From a bacterium (GTDB lineage: Bacteria; UBP6; JAFGXH01): 64,000 nucleotides of DNA. Below the pieces are notes generated by a model, which worked only from the letters and a program-made list of their open reading frames with translations, searched no databases and was not told where the DNA came from. The position numbers were made by a program, and so were the translations under genes. The stretch is from contig JAMOQH010000157.1 of NCBI GenBank assembly GCA_027064085.1, forward strand, positions 1 to 64,000, read 5' to 3'. Below, one piece after another: positions 7,451-16,440 of the stretch; the stretch's first letter is position 1, and each line of letters begins with the position of its first letter.

Positions 7451-10327
7451 ATGATTTGTCCTAATTGTGGCCATAAAGAAGATTATGATTTTTATATTTG
7501 TCCGAAATGCCAATACGATATTGATGTGGATATCAATAAAGATGACCCCGACTTTGATGATGAACTGGCAAGTGTTTTAGATGAACAAACCAATTATCAA
7601 ATAGATGCTAATGAATTAATGTTTGAGGAAGATACAAGTATCCGATATGATAATAATGTTATAGAAGAACTGGTTGATGATTTAATTGAAGAAAATAAGT
7701 CTCAACTTGAAGTTAATCAGGTTTTCAACTTACATATTAATGAAAAAGATCTTATTGGTCGAGATGATGAACTAAATAAACTGTTATTATATTTTAAAAA
7801 AATAAGAGAAAATAATTCAGTAGCCTCCTTAACTGTAGTGAGCGAACATGGCCTTGGAAAAACTGATTTAATTTCATTATTTTTAAGAAAAATAAAATCT
7901 TCTGACTCCACAATTATGATTATAGAAGCAACAGGATTAGGTAACACTAAAAATGAAGATTACTCTATTTTTAAATCAATACTTAAAAAACTAACCCAAA
8001 TATCTGATTCTGATATTAGTGATATAAAAAAACAAAAACTAAAAGTTTTTTTAAAAGAATCAACTCCATTTCACCTATACCATGAATTAAAGGTTGTTTT
8101 TAGCCGATTATTAGAAATGAAAACAGAAAAAGATATTGAAGAAATGGATATAATGTCCTATGATAGACTTTTAAAAAGAAGCTTTAGGCAAATATTTAAC
8201 TATTACACATCTCAAAATATTTTTTTAATTTTAGCAATTAAAGATTTTCATAATATTGATATTAGATCTATAGAAATGATTGACTACTTTATGTCTTTAC
8301 CAAACTACAAGAATTTACTCTTTTTATTGACATCAGAATTAGAAGATAAAGTTCAAAGATTTTTAAAAGGAGAACATTCAAAAAGATTTTTTCTAAAGTT
8401 ATTACCCTTGACACAAGAAGATTCTGTAAAATTAGTTAAGCACATATTAAAAGATATTAAAAACTTAGAATTAGAAACTATAGAATTAATTGTAGCAAAT
8501 ACCAAAGGAACACCACTGCATATAAAAGAAAGCATTAGTTATTTAGTAAATTCAGGTGCAATTATTCAAAAAAACGGAAAATATACTGGAATTAATAAAT
8601 TAGTACTAAAAAGAATTCAGATTCCAATGACTTTTGAAGAAACAATCAGAGCTAAAATAGATAGATTATCTAAATTTGACTACTCTATTTTACAATTAGC
8701 ATCAATATCAGGAGAAATATTTAAATATAGCTATATAAAGTTACTTATAAATATTGATAACCTCGTTGTAAAAGAAGAAAATAAAATAAAATTGTGGAAT
8801 ACTAAAAATTTAGAAAATAAATTAAGTAAAACATTTGAAAATTTAATTAAAGAAGATGTATTAAAAAAACAAAAAGGGACTCTAAATGATCAAGAATACT
8901 TATTTAGTAATACAGTAGAACAAAAACTCATATATTCTACAATTCCGCCAAGATTAAAAAAAATATATCATGGATATTTAGCTCAATATTTAGAGTCTAA
9001 ACTTGATAAAAAAATGGAAAAAAACTTAGAACAATTATCGCTACAATATAAATTAGCATCAAATACATATCAAGCATCTAAATATTATTTTGTTGCAGCT
9101 AAAAAAGCTGAAGAAAGATATGCAAACCGAAGAGCCATAAAGTATAACTTAGAAGCATTAAACCTTCTTCCTGCTGAAAATGTACTAAACAGGCTTGAGG
9201 TATTACATAACCTAGGCTCTTTATATACGCTTATTGGTAAAACAGAGGATTCTATAGTAACTTTTGAAGAAATGGTTCAACTTTCACAAATAATACTAAA
9301 CAACAATAAACTTGGAGCTGCATATAATAAGATAGGAAGAATCTATAGAGATATTGGTTCTCATAAAAAATCATCAAACTACCTAACCCTTGCTTACAAT
9401 AGCTTTAGGATAGCAAAAGATAGAAGAGGTATTGCATCAACACTTGATGACTTAGGTCGCTTATATTGGCAACAAGGTAAATTTGAAGAGTCTCTAAAAA
9501 ACTATATGAAATCTCTTGATATAAGAAAAAAACTAAACATGCCTAAGTCAATAGCATTATCATTAAACAATATTGGCTTACTATATTATTCTCAAGGCTT
9601 TGTTGATGAAGCAGAGGAATATTTATTTGAAGCCTATAAACTAAGAAAACAAATTAAGGACAAACAAGGTGAAATGTCTTCTTTAAATAATCTTGCAATA
9701 TTAACAGATAATAAAGGAGACGACATTGAAGCAAGGGCATTATGGCTTAAATCTTTAACAATTGCAGAAGAAATAGGTGACATAAAATACCAAGCAACTT
9801 GTATGAATAATTTAGGCGGGCTGTTTATTGAAAGCAATAAGTACAATAAGGCACAAGACTATCTGAAAAATGCTTTAGAGATAGCTCTGGAATCCTCTAA
9901 CAAGAGAATACTAGGATACATTTACCTTAATTTGGGTGAACTAAACTTAAAGCAACATAAAACATCTAATGCTAAAAAATATCTTGAGAGAGCATTTGAG
10001 CTTTCAGAAGAATCTGGAGATAAACAAGTCGCAGGAAGAGTTTATTGTTTATTTGGAGACATTGAGTCCGCTACACTATTTAATGATAATGGTGGTGATG
10101 GAGTTGCTCCAGCTGAAGATTATTACCTAAGAAGCTTAGATTTACTAAGAAAGGTATCTGAACCTTTAATGGCTGCAACAAATATCTCATATGCAGAATA
10201 CTTATTAAGCAAAGGCAAAAAAGGCAAAGCTAAAAAATTATTAAATCAAGCAGAAAATATATATCAAAATTACAATATGCAACTTAAATTATCTAAAATA
10301 AGAAGATTAAAAAAAGATATACTATAG
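7451..10327 (+). CDS. Zinc-ribbon / AAA-type ATPase / TPR protein
   Basis: 958-aa cytoplasmic protein with three parts. Cys3, Cys6, Cys17 and Cys20 form an N-terminal zinc ribbon (CPNC...CPKC). An acidic linker leads to a STAND/AAA_16-like ATPase at about 92-480, with GRDDELNKL, a P-loop near 131-138 (SEHGLGKT, with Ser in place of the usual first Gly) and a Walker B-like LAIKDFHNID. From about 550 to the end at least eight tetratricopeptide repeats of the TPR_12 type follow (for example LSLNNIGLLYYSQGFVDEA). Such architectures are common in Myxococcota-like genomes as signalling or scaffold ATPases, often linked to kinases or cyclases. It is first in an operon with a DUF72 protein, a pseudopilin-like protein and a histidine kinase. 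GGAGG precedes the ATG. The domain call is firm; the role is unknown. Confidence 0.85.
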   Translation: MICPNCGHKEDYDFYICPKCQYDIDVDINKDDPDFDDELASVLDEQTNYQIDANELMFEEDTSIRYDNNVIEELVDDLIEENKSQLEVNQVFNLHINEKDLIGRDDELNKLLLYFKKIRENNSVASLTVVSEHGLGKTDLISLFLRKIKSSDSTIMIIEATGLGNTKNEDYSIFKSILKKLTQISDSDISDIKKQKLKVFLKESTPFHLYHELKVVFSRLLEMKTEKDIEEMDIMSYDRLLKRSFRQIFNYYTSQNIFLILAIKDFHNIDIRSIEMIDYFMSLPNYKNLLFLLTSELEDKVQRFLKGEHSKRFFLKLLPLTQEDSVKLVKHILKDIKNLELETIELIVANTKGTPLHIKESISYLVNSGAIIQKNGKYTGINKLVLKRIQIPMTFEETIRAKIDRLSKFDYSILQLASISGEIFKYSYIKLLINIDNLVVKEENKIKLWNTKNLENKLSKTFENLIKEDVLKKQKGTLNDQEYLFSNTVEQKLIYSTIPPRLKKIYHGYLAQYLESKLDKKMEKNLEQLSLQYKLASNTYQASKYYFVAAKKAEERYANRRAIKYNLEALNLLPAENVLNRLEVLHNLGSLYTLIGKTEDSIVTFEEMVQLSQIILNNNKLGAAYNKIGRIYRDIGSHKKSSNYLTLAYNSFRIAKDRRGIASTLDDLGRLYWQQGKFEESLKNYMKSLDIRKKLNMPKSIALSLNNIGLLYYSQGFVDEAEEYLFEAYKLRKQIKDKQGEMSSLNNLAILTDNKGDDIEARALWLKSLTIAEEIGDIKYQATCMNNLGGLFIESNKYNKAQDYLKNALEIALESSNKRILGYIYLNLGELNLKQHKTSNAKKYLERAFELSEESGDKQVAGRVYCLFGDIESATLFNDNGGDGVAPAEDYYLRSLDLLRKVSEPLMAATNISYAEYLLSKGKKGKAKKLLNQAENIYQNYNMQLKLSKIRRLKKDIL

Positions 10328-10337
10328 GAGTAAATAA

Positions 10338-11075
10338 ATGCAAATATTAATAGGGACAGATAATCCAACATTTAGTCTAAAAAAATACACAGAACAATTT
10401 AATTTTTTAGAATATGGGGATACGTATAAAGCTTTTGTAAAAAAGAAAACTCTTTTAAATATAAGAAAAAAAGCTGGAGACAATTTTTCCTTTTCATTAA
10501 AAGCTCCATTATTTATTGCAGAAGACCAAGAAACAATAAAAAGATTTTCATCAAATGTTCCACTGCTAAACAAAGAAAGCTTAAGCAACTATGGATTATT
10601 CAAAAAAACGCAAGAAAATCAAAAACTTACAGAAATACTTATACAGGAAATTGAAAATTTAGATGCAGATGCTACAATTTTTTATACTTCTAACAAATTT
10701 CAACCTACCAAAGAAAACATTAAAAATATAAATCAATACTTTAAAGATTTAGGCTCATATCTAAAAAAAGATGACAGGGACCTATTTTGGACCCCTTTAG
10801 GTTTTTGGTCTCCAGATATCATTATGGAAGCATTAAAAGATACATCGGTTATTCCAGCTTATGATCCGCTCATAGATGAAATAGAAATAAACTCTCTTGT
10901 TAATTATTTTGTAATGAGAGGACTAGGAAGATACTCAAAAGGATACTCTGATTCTGCTCTTGAAAACCTAGCCGAAATTATTTTCAATAAAGGCGTTGAT
11001 ACCTATGTTGTTTTTCAAGGAACATATCAAGTTTCAAATGCAAAAAGATTCAACGAAATTATAAAATATTGGTAA
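10338..11075 (+). CDS. DUF72 (YecE-like) TIM-barrel family protein
   Basis: 245 aa. The pattern of the DUF72 family is visible in order: N-terminal IGTDNPTF (counterpart of IGTSGW), FLEYGDTY (for the usual VEINSTFY), FSFSLKAPLFI (FRFSVKAP), a central TIFYTSNKFQPT, and C-terminal VMRGLGRYSKGYSDSALENL (RFHG...YSDEEL) ending DTYVVFQGTYQV. The biochemical activity of DUF72 proteins is not established. This member is divergent: the usual Trp of GTSGW is absent. GGAG lies 8 bp before the ATG, and the gene follows the ATPase/TPR gene by 10 bp and precedes the pseudopilin-like gene by 4 bp, so it belongs to the same operon. Confidence 0.7.
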   Translation: MQILIGTDNPTFSLKKYTEQFNFLEYGDTYKAFVKKKTLLNIRKKAGDNFSFSLKAPLFIAEDQETIKRFSSNVPLLNKESLSNYGLFKKTQENQKLTEILIQEIENLDADATIFYTSNKFQPTKENIKNINQYFKDLGSYLKKDDRDLFWTPLGFWSPDIIMEALKDTSVIPAYDPLIDEIEINSLVNYFVMRGLGRYSKGYSDSALENLAEIIFNKGVDTYVVFQGTYQVSNAKRFNEIIKYW

Positions 11076-11079
11076 TAAT

Positions 11080-11565
11080 ATGAAAACAGCATTTACCTTA
11101 CTTGAAGTTACAATTATAACAATGATTGTTGCTTTTTTAGTTATATCTACAAATTTTTTTAATAAGGAAATAGTTTCCAATAACATAAAAGGAGCTCAAT
11201 TATCCTTAATGAAGTTATATAAAGCAGAGAAGCTGTACTTTAAAGAAAACAAAAAATACACAGATAATTTAGAAAAAATTTGGAAATATCAAAAAAGAAT
11301 ACCGGAATACCCTGTAACAATTGTAGATTTCAGAAAAAGAAGTTTGCATAAAGAAAAAGAACCTATCCTGCACTTCAGGATTGACCACTACTACATCGAT
11401 ATAAAAACCTCTGACAACAATCAAAAATTTAAAATAATTGCAAAGGTTCCTACTGCAGATAAACGCTCTAAAGAACTTCCAGTATTTACAATAAATAATG
11501 ATAAAGAGAAAATGCCTAAAAGTAAAAATTTATGGTTAATAAATACTCAAAATGATGATGAATAA
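11080..11565 (+). CDS. Type II/IV pseudopilin-like protein
   Basis: 161 aa with a class III prepilin leader. The leader is only MKTA, followed by FTLLEVTIITMIVAFLVIST, so a prepilin peptidase would cut between Ala4 and Phe5, leaving Phe+1 and Glu+5. One hydrophobic N-terminal helix is followed by a soluble domain with AQLSLMKLYKAEKLYFKENK, as in GspG/PilE-type major pseudopilins. No other pilus or secretion gene lies nearby, so its assembly partners are elsewhere. No strong Shine-Dalgarno sequence is seen and the gene starts 4 bp after the DUF72 gene, suggesting translational coupling. The histidine kinase gene overlaps its end by 14 bp. Confidence 0.8.
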   Translation: MKTAFTLLEVTIITMIVAFLVISTNFFNKEIVSNNIKGAQLSLMKLYKAEKLYFKENKKYTDNLEKIWKYQKRIPEYPVTIVDFRKRSLHKEKEPILHFRIDHYYIDIKTSDNNQKFKIIAKVPTADKRSKELPVFTINNDKEKMPKSKNLWLINTQNDDE

Positions 11566-12730
11566 TACTTATGCTGTAGTAATTACAGTAAAAAAAAATA
11601 TAATCTATAATTATAAATTATTAATAACAGTTTTATTAATAATGCTTTTAACTCAATTTATATATATTATTGTACTGAAAATAAAAAGAAAGAAGCGTAA
11701 AAAAAACCTAAATAAGTTTGAAGACTTATCATCAATTCTTATACCATTAAATCAAAAAATAAACACTCTAAAGGAAGATAAAAAAAATTATATAACAACC
11801 TTATCAGAAATACAAGAAGAAATAAAATTATATAGCGAAGAAATACTTAATATTATAGAAACAGGTGTTTTATTACTTGATAAGGATAGTAATGTTATAT
11901 ATCAAAATAACTGGTTTAAAGAAAACAATATTAACAATTTATCTTTAATAACTAAAATTAAGGATAATAATACTGAAAAAGAAATAAATAATAATTTTTT
12001 TTTAATTAAAAATAAAAAATATGAAAACATGTCTGTTTATACAATTAATGATATAACAGAAATAAAAAAACTAGAACAAGAAATTCAGATAAAAGAAAAA
12101 CTAGCTTATTTAGGAGAAATGTCCGCTTCAATAGCTCATGAATTTAAAAATTCTCTTACAGCGATAAAAGGATTTGCCTCTGCTCTAAGAAGAAAATCAG
12201 ATAACCCAGCAATCGTTAAAAATGTTTCAGCAAACATAGAAGAAGAAGTTGATTATTTCCATAAAATACTAATTGATTACTTAAATTATTCTAAAGAAAT
12301 AAGCTTAATAAAAGAAAATATAAATGTTAAATCTTTTTTTAATGAAATAATTTCAAAGATTTTTAATGATTCAAATATCACAATAACTACACATATTAAA
12401 AATATTTATGCAGATAAAGACAAATTAAAACAGGTTTTTATAAATTTAATAAAAAACTCTGTGGAAGCATCAGACAATTCATCTTTGATCGAAATAGAAA
12501 TAGAAAATATTGATAAAATGACAAAAATTTTAATAAAAGATAAAGGAACCGGCATTACTGAAGAAAATATGAAAAAAATATACAATCCTTTTTTTACTAC
12601 TAAATCCACCGGTACCGGCTTAGGCACATCTATTTCTTATCAAATTATAAAAGCCCATAAAGGAACATTAGAGTACAAAAACAGACCCCATAAAGGAACA
12701 ATTACAATTGTTAACATTCCAAATTCTTAA
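11552..12730 (+). CDS. Membrane-anchored PAS-like sensor histidine kinase
   Basis: 392 aa. A single transmembrane helix lies at about 22-43, followed by a basic stretch and a coiled linker. A PAS-like domain spans about 95-170. The HisKA dimerisation helix carries the phospho-acceptor His196 in SIAHEFKNSLTAIKG. The HATPase_c domain shows the N box (NLIKNSVEAS), G1 (DKGTGI), F box (NPFFTT) and G2 (GTGLGTSI). This is the NtrB/AtoS-like class, which often pairs with sigma54 activators; rpoN is present in the window (45.7 kb), but no response regulator is adjacent. The start overlaps the pseudopilin gene; three consecutive ATGs at 11552-11560 leave the exact start open. The 3' end overlaps the convergent roadblock-like gene by 4 bp. 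Confidence 0.88.
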   Translation: MMMNNTYAVVITVKKNIIYNYKLLITVLLIMLLTQFIYIIVLKIKRKKRKKNLNKFEDLSSILIPLNQKINTLKEDKKNYITTLSEIQEEIKLYSEEILNIIETGVLLLDKDSNVIYQNNWFKENNINNLSLITKIKDNNTEKEINNNFFLIKNKKYENMSVYTINDITEIKKLEQEIQIKEKLAYLGEMSASIAHEFKNSLTAIKGFASALRRKSDNPAIVKNVSANIEEEVDYFHKILIDYLNYSKEISLIKENINVKSFFNEIISKIFNDSNITITTHIKNIYADKDKLKQVFINLIKNSVEASDNSSLIEIEIENIDKMTKILIKDKGTGITEENMKKIYNPFFTTKSTGTGLGTSISYQIIKAHKGTLEYKNRPHKGTITIVNIPNS

Positions 12731-13086
12731 ATACTAATATCTTTTAAAAATTGTTTCAAAAGGAGTGTCTTGAAAAGACCAAATTCTAATTTATTAGGGT
12801 CTAATATAATCGTGAAGTTAAAGTCTGGATTTAATTTACCTGTATAAAAAACCTTATTATCGAAAACGATAGCAAAACTCTTTAAAGAATCTGAAAAATT
12901 AAACATATTTAAAGAGTTAAAAAACGATTTAAACAAATTATTAGATACACTTGATATTCCATAATCTATATTACTTCCAGTAATAACTAAATCATCTTCA
13001 CTTGAATAAACTCCAACCGACACAATTCCATCATTAGAATTTTTTACCATGGTTGAAATAGCTTTATTCATTTTATCAATATCCAT
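12727..13086 (-). CDS. Small roadblock/LC7-like protein
   Basis: 119 aa, cytoplasmic. It starts with a helix (MDIDKMNKAISTMVKN), then strands (DGIVSVGVYSSEDDLVITGSN), a helix, two more strands (FAIVFDNKVFYTG and FNFTIILD) and a final helix. This order and size suit a Roadblock/LC7 fold, which regulates small GTPases such as MglA, but no diagnostic motif is present. GAGG precedes the ATG. It is the last gene of a tight three-gene operon with hemerythrin (7 bp gap) and an unknown protein. Its 3' end overlaps the histidine kinase gene on the other strand by 4 bp. Confidence 0.45.
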   Translation of the reverse strand: MDIDKMNKAISTMVKNSNDGIVSVGVYSSEDDLVITGSNIDYGISSVSNNLFKSFFNSLNMFNFSDSLKSFAIVFDNKVFYTGKLNPDFNFTIILDPNKLEFGLFKTLLLKQFLKDISI

Positions 13087-13093
13087 AATACCT

Positions 13094-13504
13094 CTATATC
13101 TTATCTTTAAAAAATTCCTTATACTTCATATCTGACTTCAAAATATGATTTATTATCCATTCTCTTAAAAAATCAAGTAACTTAATGACCTCTATCATTG
13201 TTATGCCTTTTTTATATGCATCTATAGCTTCAACAACAGTGTTTAGAAACTTTTCATGTTCAACATGTTGTAAAGCTAAGTGGTGATAGTTATACTTTTC
13301 CATCATCTTTTCTTCTGCCTTAAAGTGATATACGGTATATTTTGCTAATTCATTAAAAATAATCTCTATATGCTTTTTATTATTAGTACTATCAACAACA
13401 GAATGCAGTAAGTTTAATAAATCAACAAGCCTTTTATGATGGGTATTAAAAAGTTCAACTCCAACATTAAATTTATCTTTGTCCCATTTTATAATTAAGC
13501 CCAT
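13094..13504 (-). CDS. Bacteriohemerythrin
   Basis: 136-aa non-haem di-iron protein that binds O2 (or NO) in the cytoplasm. The ligand pattern is complete: His in NTHHKRL, HFKAEEKMM (H...E), HVEHEKF (H..H) and WIINHILKSDMKY (H....D). The N-terminal WDKDKFNVGVELFN is typical. In motile microaerophiles such proteins buffer oxygen or feed oxygen sensing. The gene overlaps the upstream unknown gene by one base (TAATG), with AGGAG before the ATG, so translation is coupled. It is followed by the roadblock-like gene. The pairing suggests oxygen or redox input to a signalling module; this is inference. Confidence 0.93.
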   Translation of the reverse strand: MGLIIKWDKDKFNVGVELFNTHHKRLVDLLNLLHSVVDSTNNKKHIEIIFNELAKYTVYHFKAEEKMMEKYNYHHLALQHVEHEKFLNTVVEAIDAYKKGITMIEVIKLLDFLREWIINHILKSDMKYKEFFKDKI

Positions 13505-14133
13505 TATACTCCTATCTCGCCCTTAATAACAGATATAAATTTAGGATATATCGCATTTAAAAACATCCCTACCCCTAATTTTTTTAAATCAATAAGAAAA
13601 CTAAACGAAATCTCAGTATTCTTAATATCACCTAACACCAAAGCTACATCTTCTGATATTTCAAAATATACATATTTAAATTCACTTTCAGAAACATTCA
13701 TCAAGCTAAACTTTGAACGAAGTTCTTGATATACAGAGTAATAAACATCAGTTGCAAATGTATTTTGATTATATCCAGAAATAAGAGTCCCATCATTCTT
13801 CTTAAATAATTCAATAAAAAAGATTCCCCTTCCAAAATCATCTTTAAAATCCATAATTAAGTTATTAAGCTTTAATATATTTAATTTAATATTATTGTTT
13901 TTATTCTCAAAAATAGTTTTTAAATGTCTGATTGCATTTTTATGAGATTTTTCCATAATATCTTTATATACTAAATCTTCTTTTTTAGTATAAACATTTT
14001 TGTTGCTCCAAACGACCTCACCTTCTTGAAAGACCTGAGAAACAACAACATTTACTTTTTTCCTATTAATGAACTCTGTCTGTATATGATAAATTACATC
14101 TTGAATATTAATATTGTGATTTAATAACTGCAT
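13504..14133 (-). CDS. Conserved-looking protein of unknown function in the hemerythrin operon
   Basis: 209 aa from the ATG at 14133, which has AAAGG five bases upstream and lies about 20 nt after the predicted transcription start. A TTG at 14157 would add eight residues but falls before that transcription start. The protein is soluble, mixed alpha/beta, and has an N-terminal half with strands VNVVVSQVFQEGEVVWSNKN and a long Lys/Asn-rich helix, then FGRGIFFIELFKKNDGTLISG and YVYFEISEDVALVLGD. The last part resembles the strand-helix pattern of roadblock-like domains, but I do not recognise a family. It is the first gene of the operon with hemerythrin and the roadblock-like protein. Confidence 0.7.
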   Translation of the reverse strand: MQLLNHNINIQDVIYHIQTEFINRKKVNVVVSQVFQEGEVVWSNKNVYTKKEDLVYKDIMEKSHKNAIRHLKTIFENKNNNIKLNILKLNNLIMDFKDDFGRGIFFIELFKKNDGTLISGYNQNTFATDVYYSVYQELRSKFSLMNVSESEFKYVYFEISEDVALVLGDIKNTEISFSFLIDLKKLGVGMFLNAIYPKFISVIKGEIGV

Positions 14134-14160
14134 CTGAACCTTTAAAAACATAAACAATAA

Positions 14161-14189
14161 ATTATAAACTTTTTTAGTAAAAAAAACAA
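14161..14189 (-). promoter_or_regulatory. Promoter of the hemerythrin operon
   Basis: On the minus strand TTGTTT (14189-14184) and TATAAT (14166-14161) are 17 bp apart. The start of transcription near 14153 supports the ATG at 14133. Confidence 0.65.
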
Positions 14190-14203
14190 GTTTTTAATAA
14201 ATA

Positions 14204-14232
14204 TTGATTATTTTGCTTTATTTTGCTATAAC
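14204..14232 (+). promoter_or_regulatory. Promoter of the PEGA lipoprotein-recF pair
   Basis: TTGATT (14204-14209) and TATAAC (14227-14232) are 17 bp apart, with a TG one base before the -10. GAGG precedes the ATG at 14258. It lies back to back with the hemerythrin-operon promoter. Confidence 0.7.
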
Positions 14233-14257
14233 TAAAATTAGTTTTTAAGAGGTTTTT

Positions 14258-15340
14258 ATGAAAAAAATTTTAGCATTATTCGCAATTTTAATATTTATTA
14301 CCATTTCTTGTTCTAAAGAAACAAAAAAAATTGTTCACTTAAGATACAATTCGCTTGATAGGATAAAAGTTATTCCTATTGCTATAAACGAAAGAGGTGG
14401 AACAGACCAAATAACAACTTTTATTTCTCAACTAACAGAAAACTCATTTAAGCAATCAAAAAGATTTGAACTTATGGACTTAAATAATTGGGCATTAATG
14501 AGAGATAATCCTAACACTATTGTTAAAATAAATAAAATACACTCTCAAATTAAAAGAGTTATAACATTCTTCCAAAACAATAAAATGGAAAAAGCTTTTG
14601 ATTTATCAGAAAGACTATTAACTCATTTATCTAAAAACTTTCAATATTTTGAAGATATAGATGAGGTTTATCTATTAAAGTCATATCAGGCTGCATCTGC
14701 AATGCTTGGTGATGTCATAGACTCTGAAAGATTTTTCAAACAACTTGCCATACTTGATCCTCATTATGATTTTGATTCAAATAAATTTGGCCCTGGAATA
14801 CTCAAACAATTTAAAGAAGCAGTAAAAGAAGCTAAAAGAGAGAAAAAAGGAATAATAACAGTTAATTCATCTCCTGTTACTGCTAAGGTTTTTATAAATG
14901 GTAAATATGTTGGAGTAACTCCATTTCAATCAGAAAAAGTAAGAGCGGGTGAACACTATGTGAAAGTAGAAGCGGATGGCTATCTTCCTTATGGAGAAAT
15001 CATTACCGTTTTACCTCAAGAAAATCCGGTTGAAGCAAATTTTAAAAGTTTTTCAATTAACCGAGAATTAAATATTTTAAGGACTTCATTAACAAAATCA
15101 ATAGAGAGCAAAGATGTAAAATTCCCAAAAATGGTTTTAAAGTTCTTAAGAGTAATTCCATTTGATCAACTCATTCTTATTAGAGCAAGAACAGTAAATA
15201 GTGAAATATTTATAAAAGTATTTGTATATGATGTCCCAACAACATCTCTATATAAAACCGGTAACTTTAAGCTAAACCTAGATAGTGAACACCTTGAAGA
15301 CATATTCAAAAATAATATCGAAAGAATCTTAAACTACTAA
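14258..15340 (+). CDS. PEGA-domain lipoprotein
   Basis: 360 aa. A lipoprotein signal peptide ends in the lipobox ITISC (Cys18), so the mature protein is lipid-anchored in the envelope. Residues about 35-80 contain a strand/helix segment (IKVIPIAINERGGTDQITTF) like those of CsgG/penicillin-binding activator lipoproteins. A helical, TPR-like middle follows. A PEGA domain lies at about 205-250 (VNSSPVTAKVFINGKYVGVT, then GEHYVKVEADGYLP). PEGA domains are surface carbohydrate- or peptidoglycan-associated folds. recF follows with a one-base gap, an unusual partner that is probably read from the same promoter. Confidence 0.8.
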   Translation: MKKILALFAILIFITISCSKETKKIVHLRYNSLDRIKVIPIAINERGGTDQITTFISQLTENSFKQSKRFELMDLNNWALMRDNPNTIVKINKIHSQIKRVITFFQNNKMEKAFDLSERLLTHLSKNFQYFEDIDEVYLLKSYQAASAMLGDVIDSERFFKQLAILDPHYDFDSNKFGPGILKQFKEAVKEAKREKKGIITVNSSPVTAKVFINGKYVGVTPFQSEKVRAGEHYVKVEADGYLPYGEIITVLPQENPVEANFKSFSINRELNILRTSLTKSIESKDVKFPKMVLKFLRVIPFDQLILIRARTVNSEIFIKVFVYDVPTTSLYKTGNFKLNLDSEHLEDIFKNNIERILNY

Positions 15341-15341
15341 A

Positions 15342-16436
15342 ATGTTCTTAAAAAACATCAAAATCAATAATTTTAGAAATATTCAAAACGAAGACATTAA
15401 CTTTTCTAAAAACATTAATATAATATACGGAGATAATGGTAATGGAAAAACAAATCTTCTAGAATCTATTTACTACACAACATCTCTCAAGCCTATTAAA
15501 AAAAAACACAAATTAATTCATTTAATAAATGAAAACAGTAAAGCTTCAATAATTAAATCTACTTTTGAAAATAACGACTATAAAGAGATTATAAAAATAG
15601 CAATAACACCAGAAAAGAAAGCTTTAATTTATAATCAAAATAACAATACAAATATTCAATCATATCTCCACAAATTCAAATCGGTTCTTTTTACACCTGA
15701 TGATTTAATGATAATAAAAGGAGAACCACAAAAAAGGAGAGATTTCTTCAACAAAGCAATATTTCATTTAAATCAATATTATTACAGCAATCTTATAGAA
15801 TACAACAAAATATTAAAAACAAGAAATAAGATTTTAAAAGATATAGCAGAAGGAGATAAAAGGCAATTAGCAATACTTGAAATAATCAATGAACAATTTA
15901 CAGATATTTCATTAAAAATATATCAAAATAGAATTAACTACCTAATAAACTATATTCCAATCTTAATAAATACAGTAAATCAATTATCAAAAAAAGATTT
16001 TTTACCATATTTAATATACAAAACAGATTTTAACTATAAAAATAGAGATGACTTCTTAAGTAAATTAAAGTCAAAACAAAAAAGAGAAATATTATACAAA
16101 AGAACATTAACTGGCCCCCACTTTGATGATTATAAAATAATTACCAATGATAAAGAAATAAAATTCTTTGGTAGCCAAGGAGAAATAAGACTTTTTACAC
16201 TAGCCATGAAAATTGCTCATATAATATATGTCAAAGAAACAACAAATAATTACCCTATATTATTATTAGACGACATCTCAAGTGAACTAGACAGTAATAG
16301 AAAAGAGTTTTTATTTAACTTTCTCAAAACAATTGACTCACAAATATTTATAACAACAACTGCCATTAATCATATACCTAAGCTAGAAAACATGGACTTC
16401 CTCGAAATAAAAAATGGAAAAACTAATTGGAAATGA
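15342..16436 (+). CDS. recF: DNA replication and repair protein RecF
   Basis: 364-aa SMC-like ATPase that loads RecA at single-strand gaps together with RecO and RecR. Walker A is GDNGNGKT at 30-37, after FRNI. The ABC signature-like FGSQGEIR and Walker B with D loop (ILLLDDISSELD) are present. KGEPQKRRDFFNK and LTGPHFDD are family marks. There is no clear Shine-Dalgarno sequence; the gene starts one base after the lipoprotein stop, so coupling is likely. In many bacteria recF lies next to dnaN and gyrB near the origin; those genes are not in this window. A parS-like site begins 5 bp after the stop codon. Confidence 0.97.
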   Translation: MFLKNIKINNFRNIQNEDINFSKNINIIYGDNGNGKTNLLESIYYTTSLKPIKKKHKLIHLINENSKASIIKSTFENNDYKEIIKIAITPEKKALIYNQNNNTNIQSYLHKFKSVLFTPDDLMIIKGEPQKRRDFFNKAIFHLNQYYYSNLIEYNKILKTRNKILKDIAEGDKRQLAILEIINEQFTDISLKIYQNRINYLINYIPILINTVNQLSKKDFLPYLIYKTDFNYKNRDDFLSKLKSKQKREILYKRTLTGPHFDDYKIITNDKEIKFFGSQGEIRLFTLAMKIAHIIYVKETTNNYPILLLDDISSELDSNRKEFLFNFLKTIDSQIFITTTAINHIPKLENMDFLEIKNGKTNWK

Positions 16437-16440
16437 AAAA

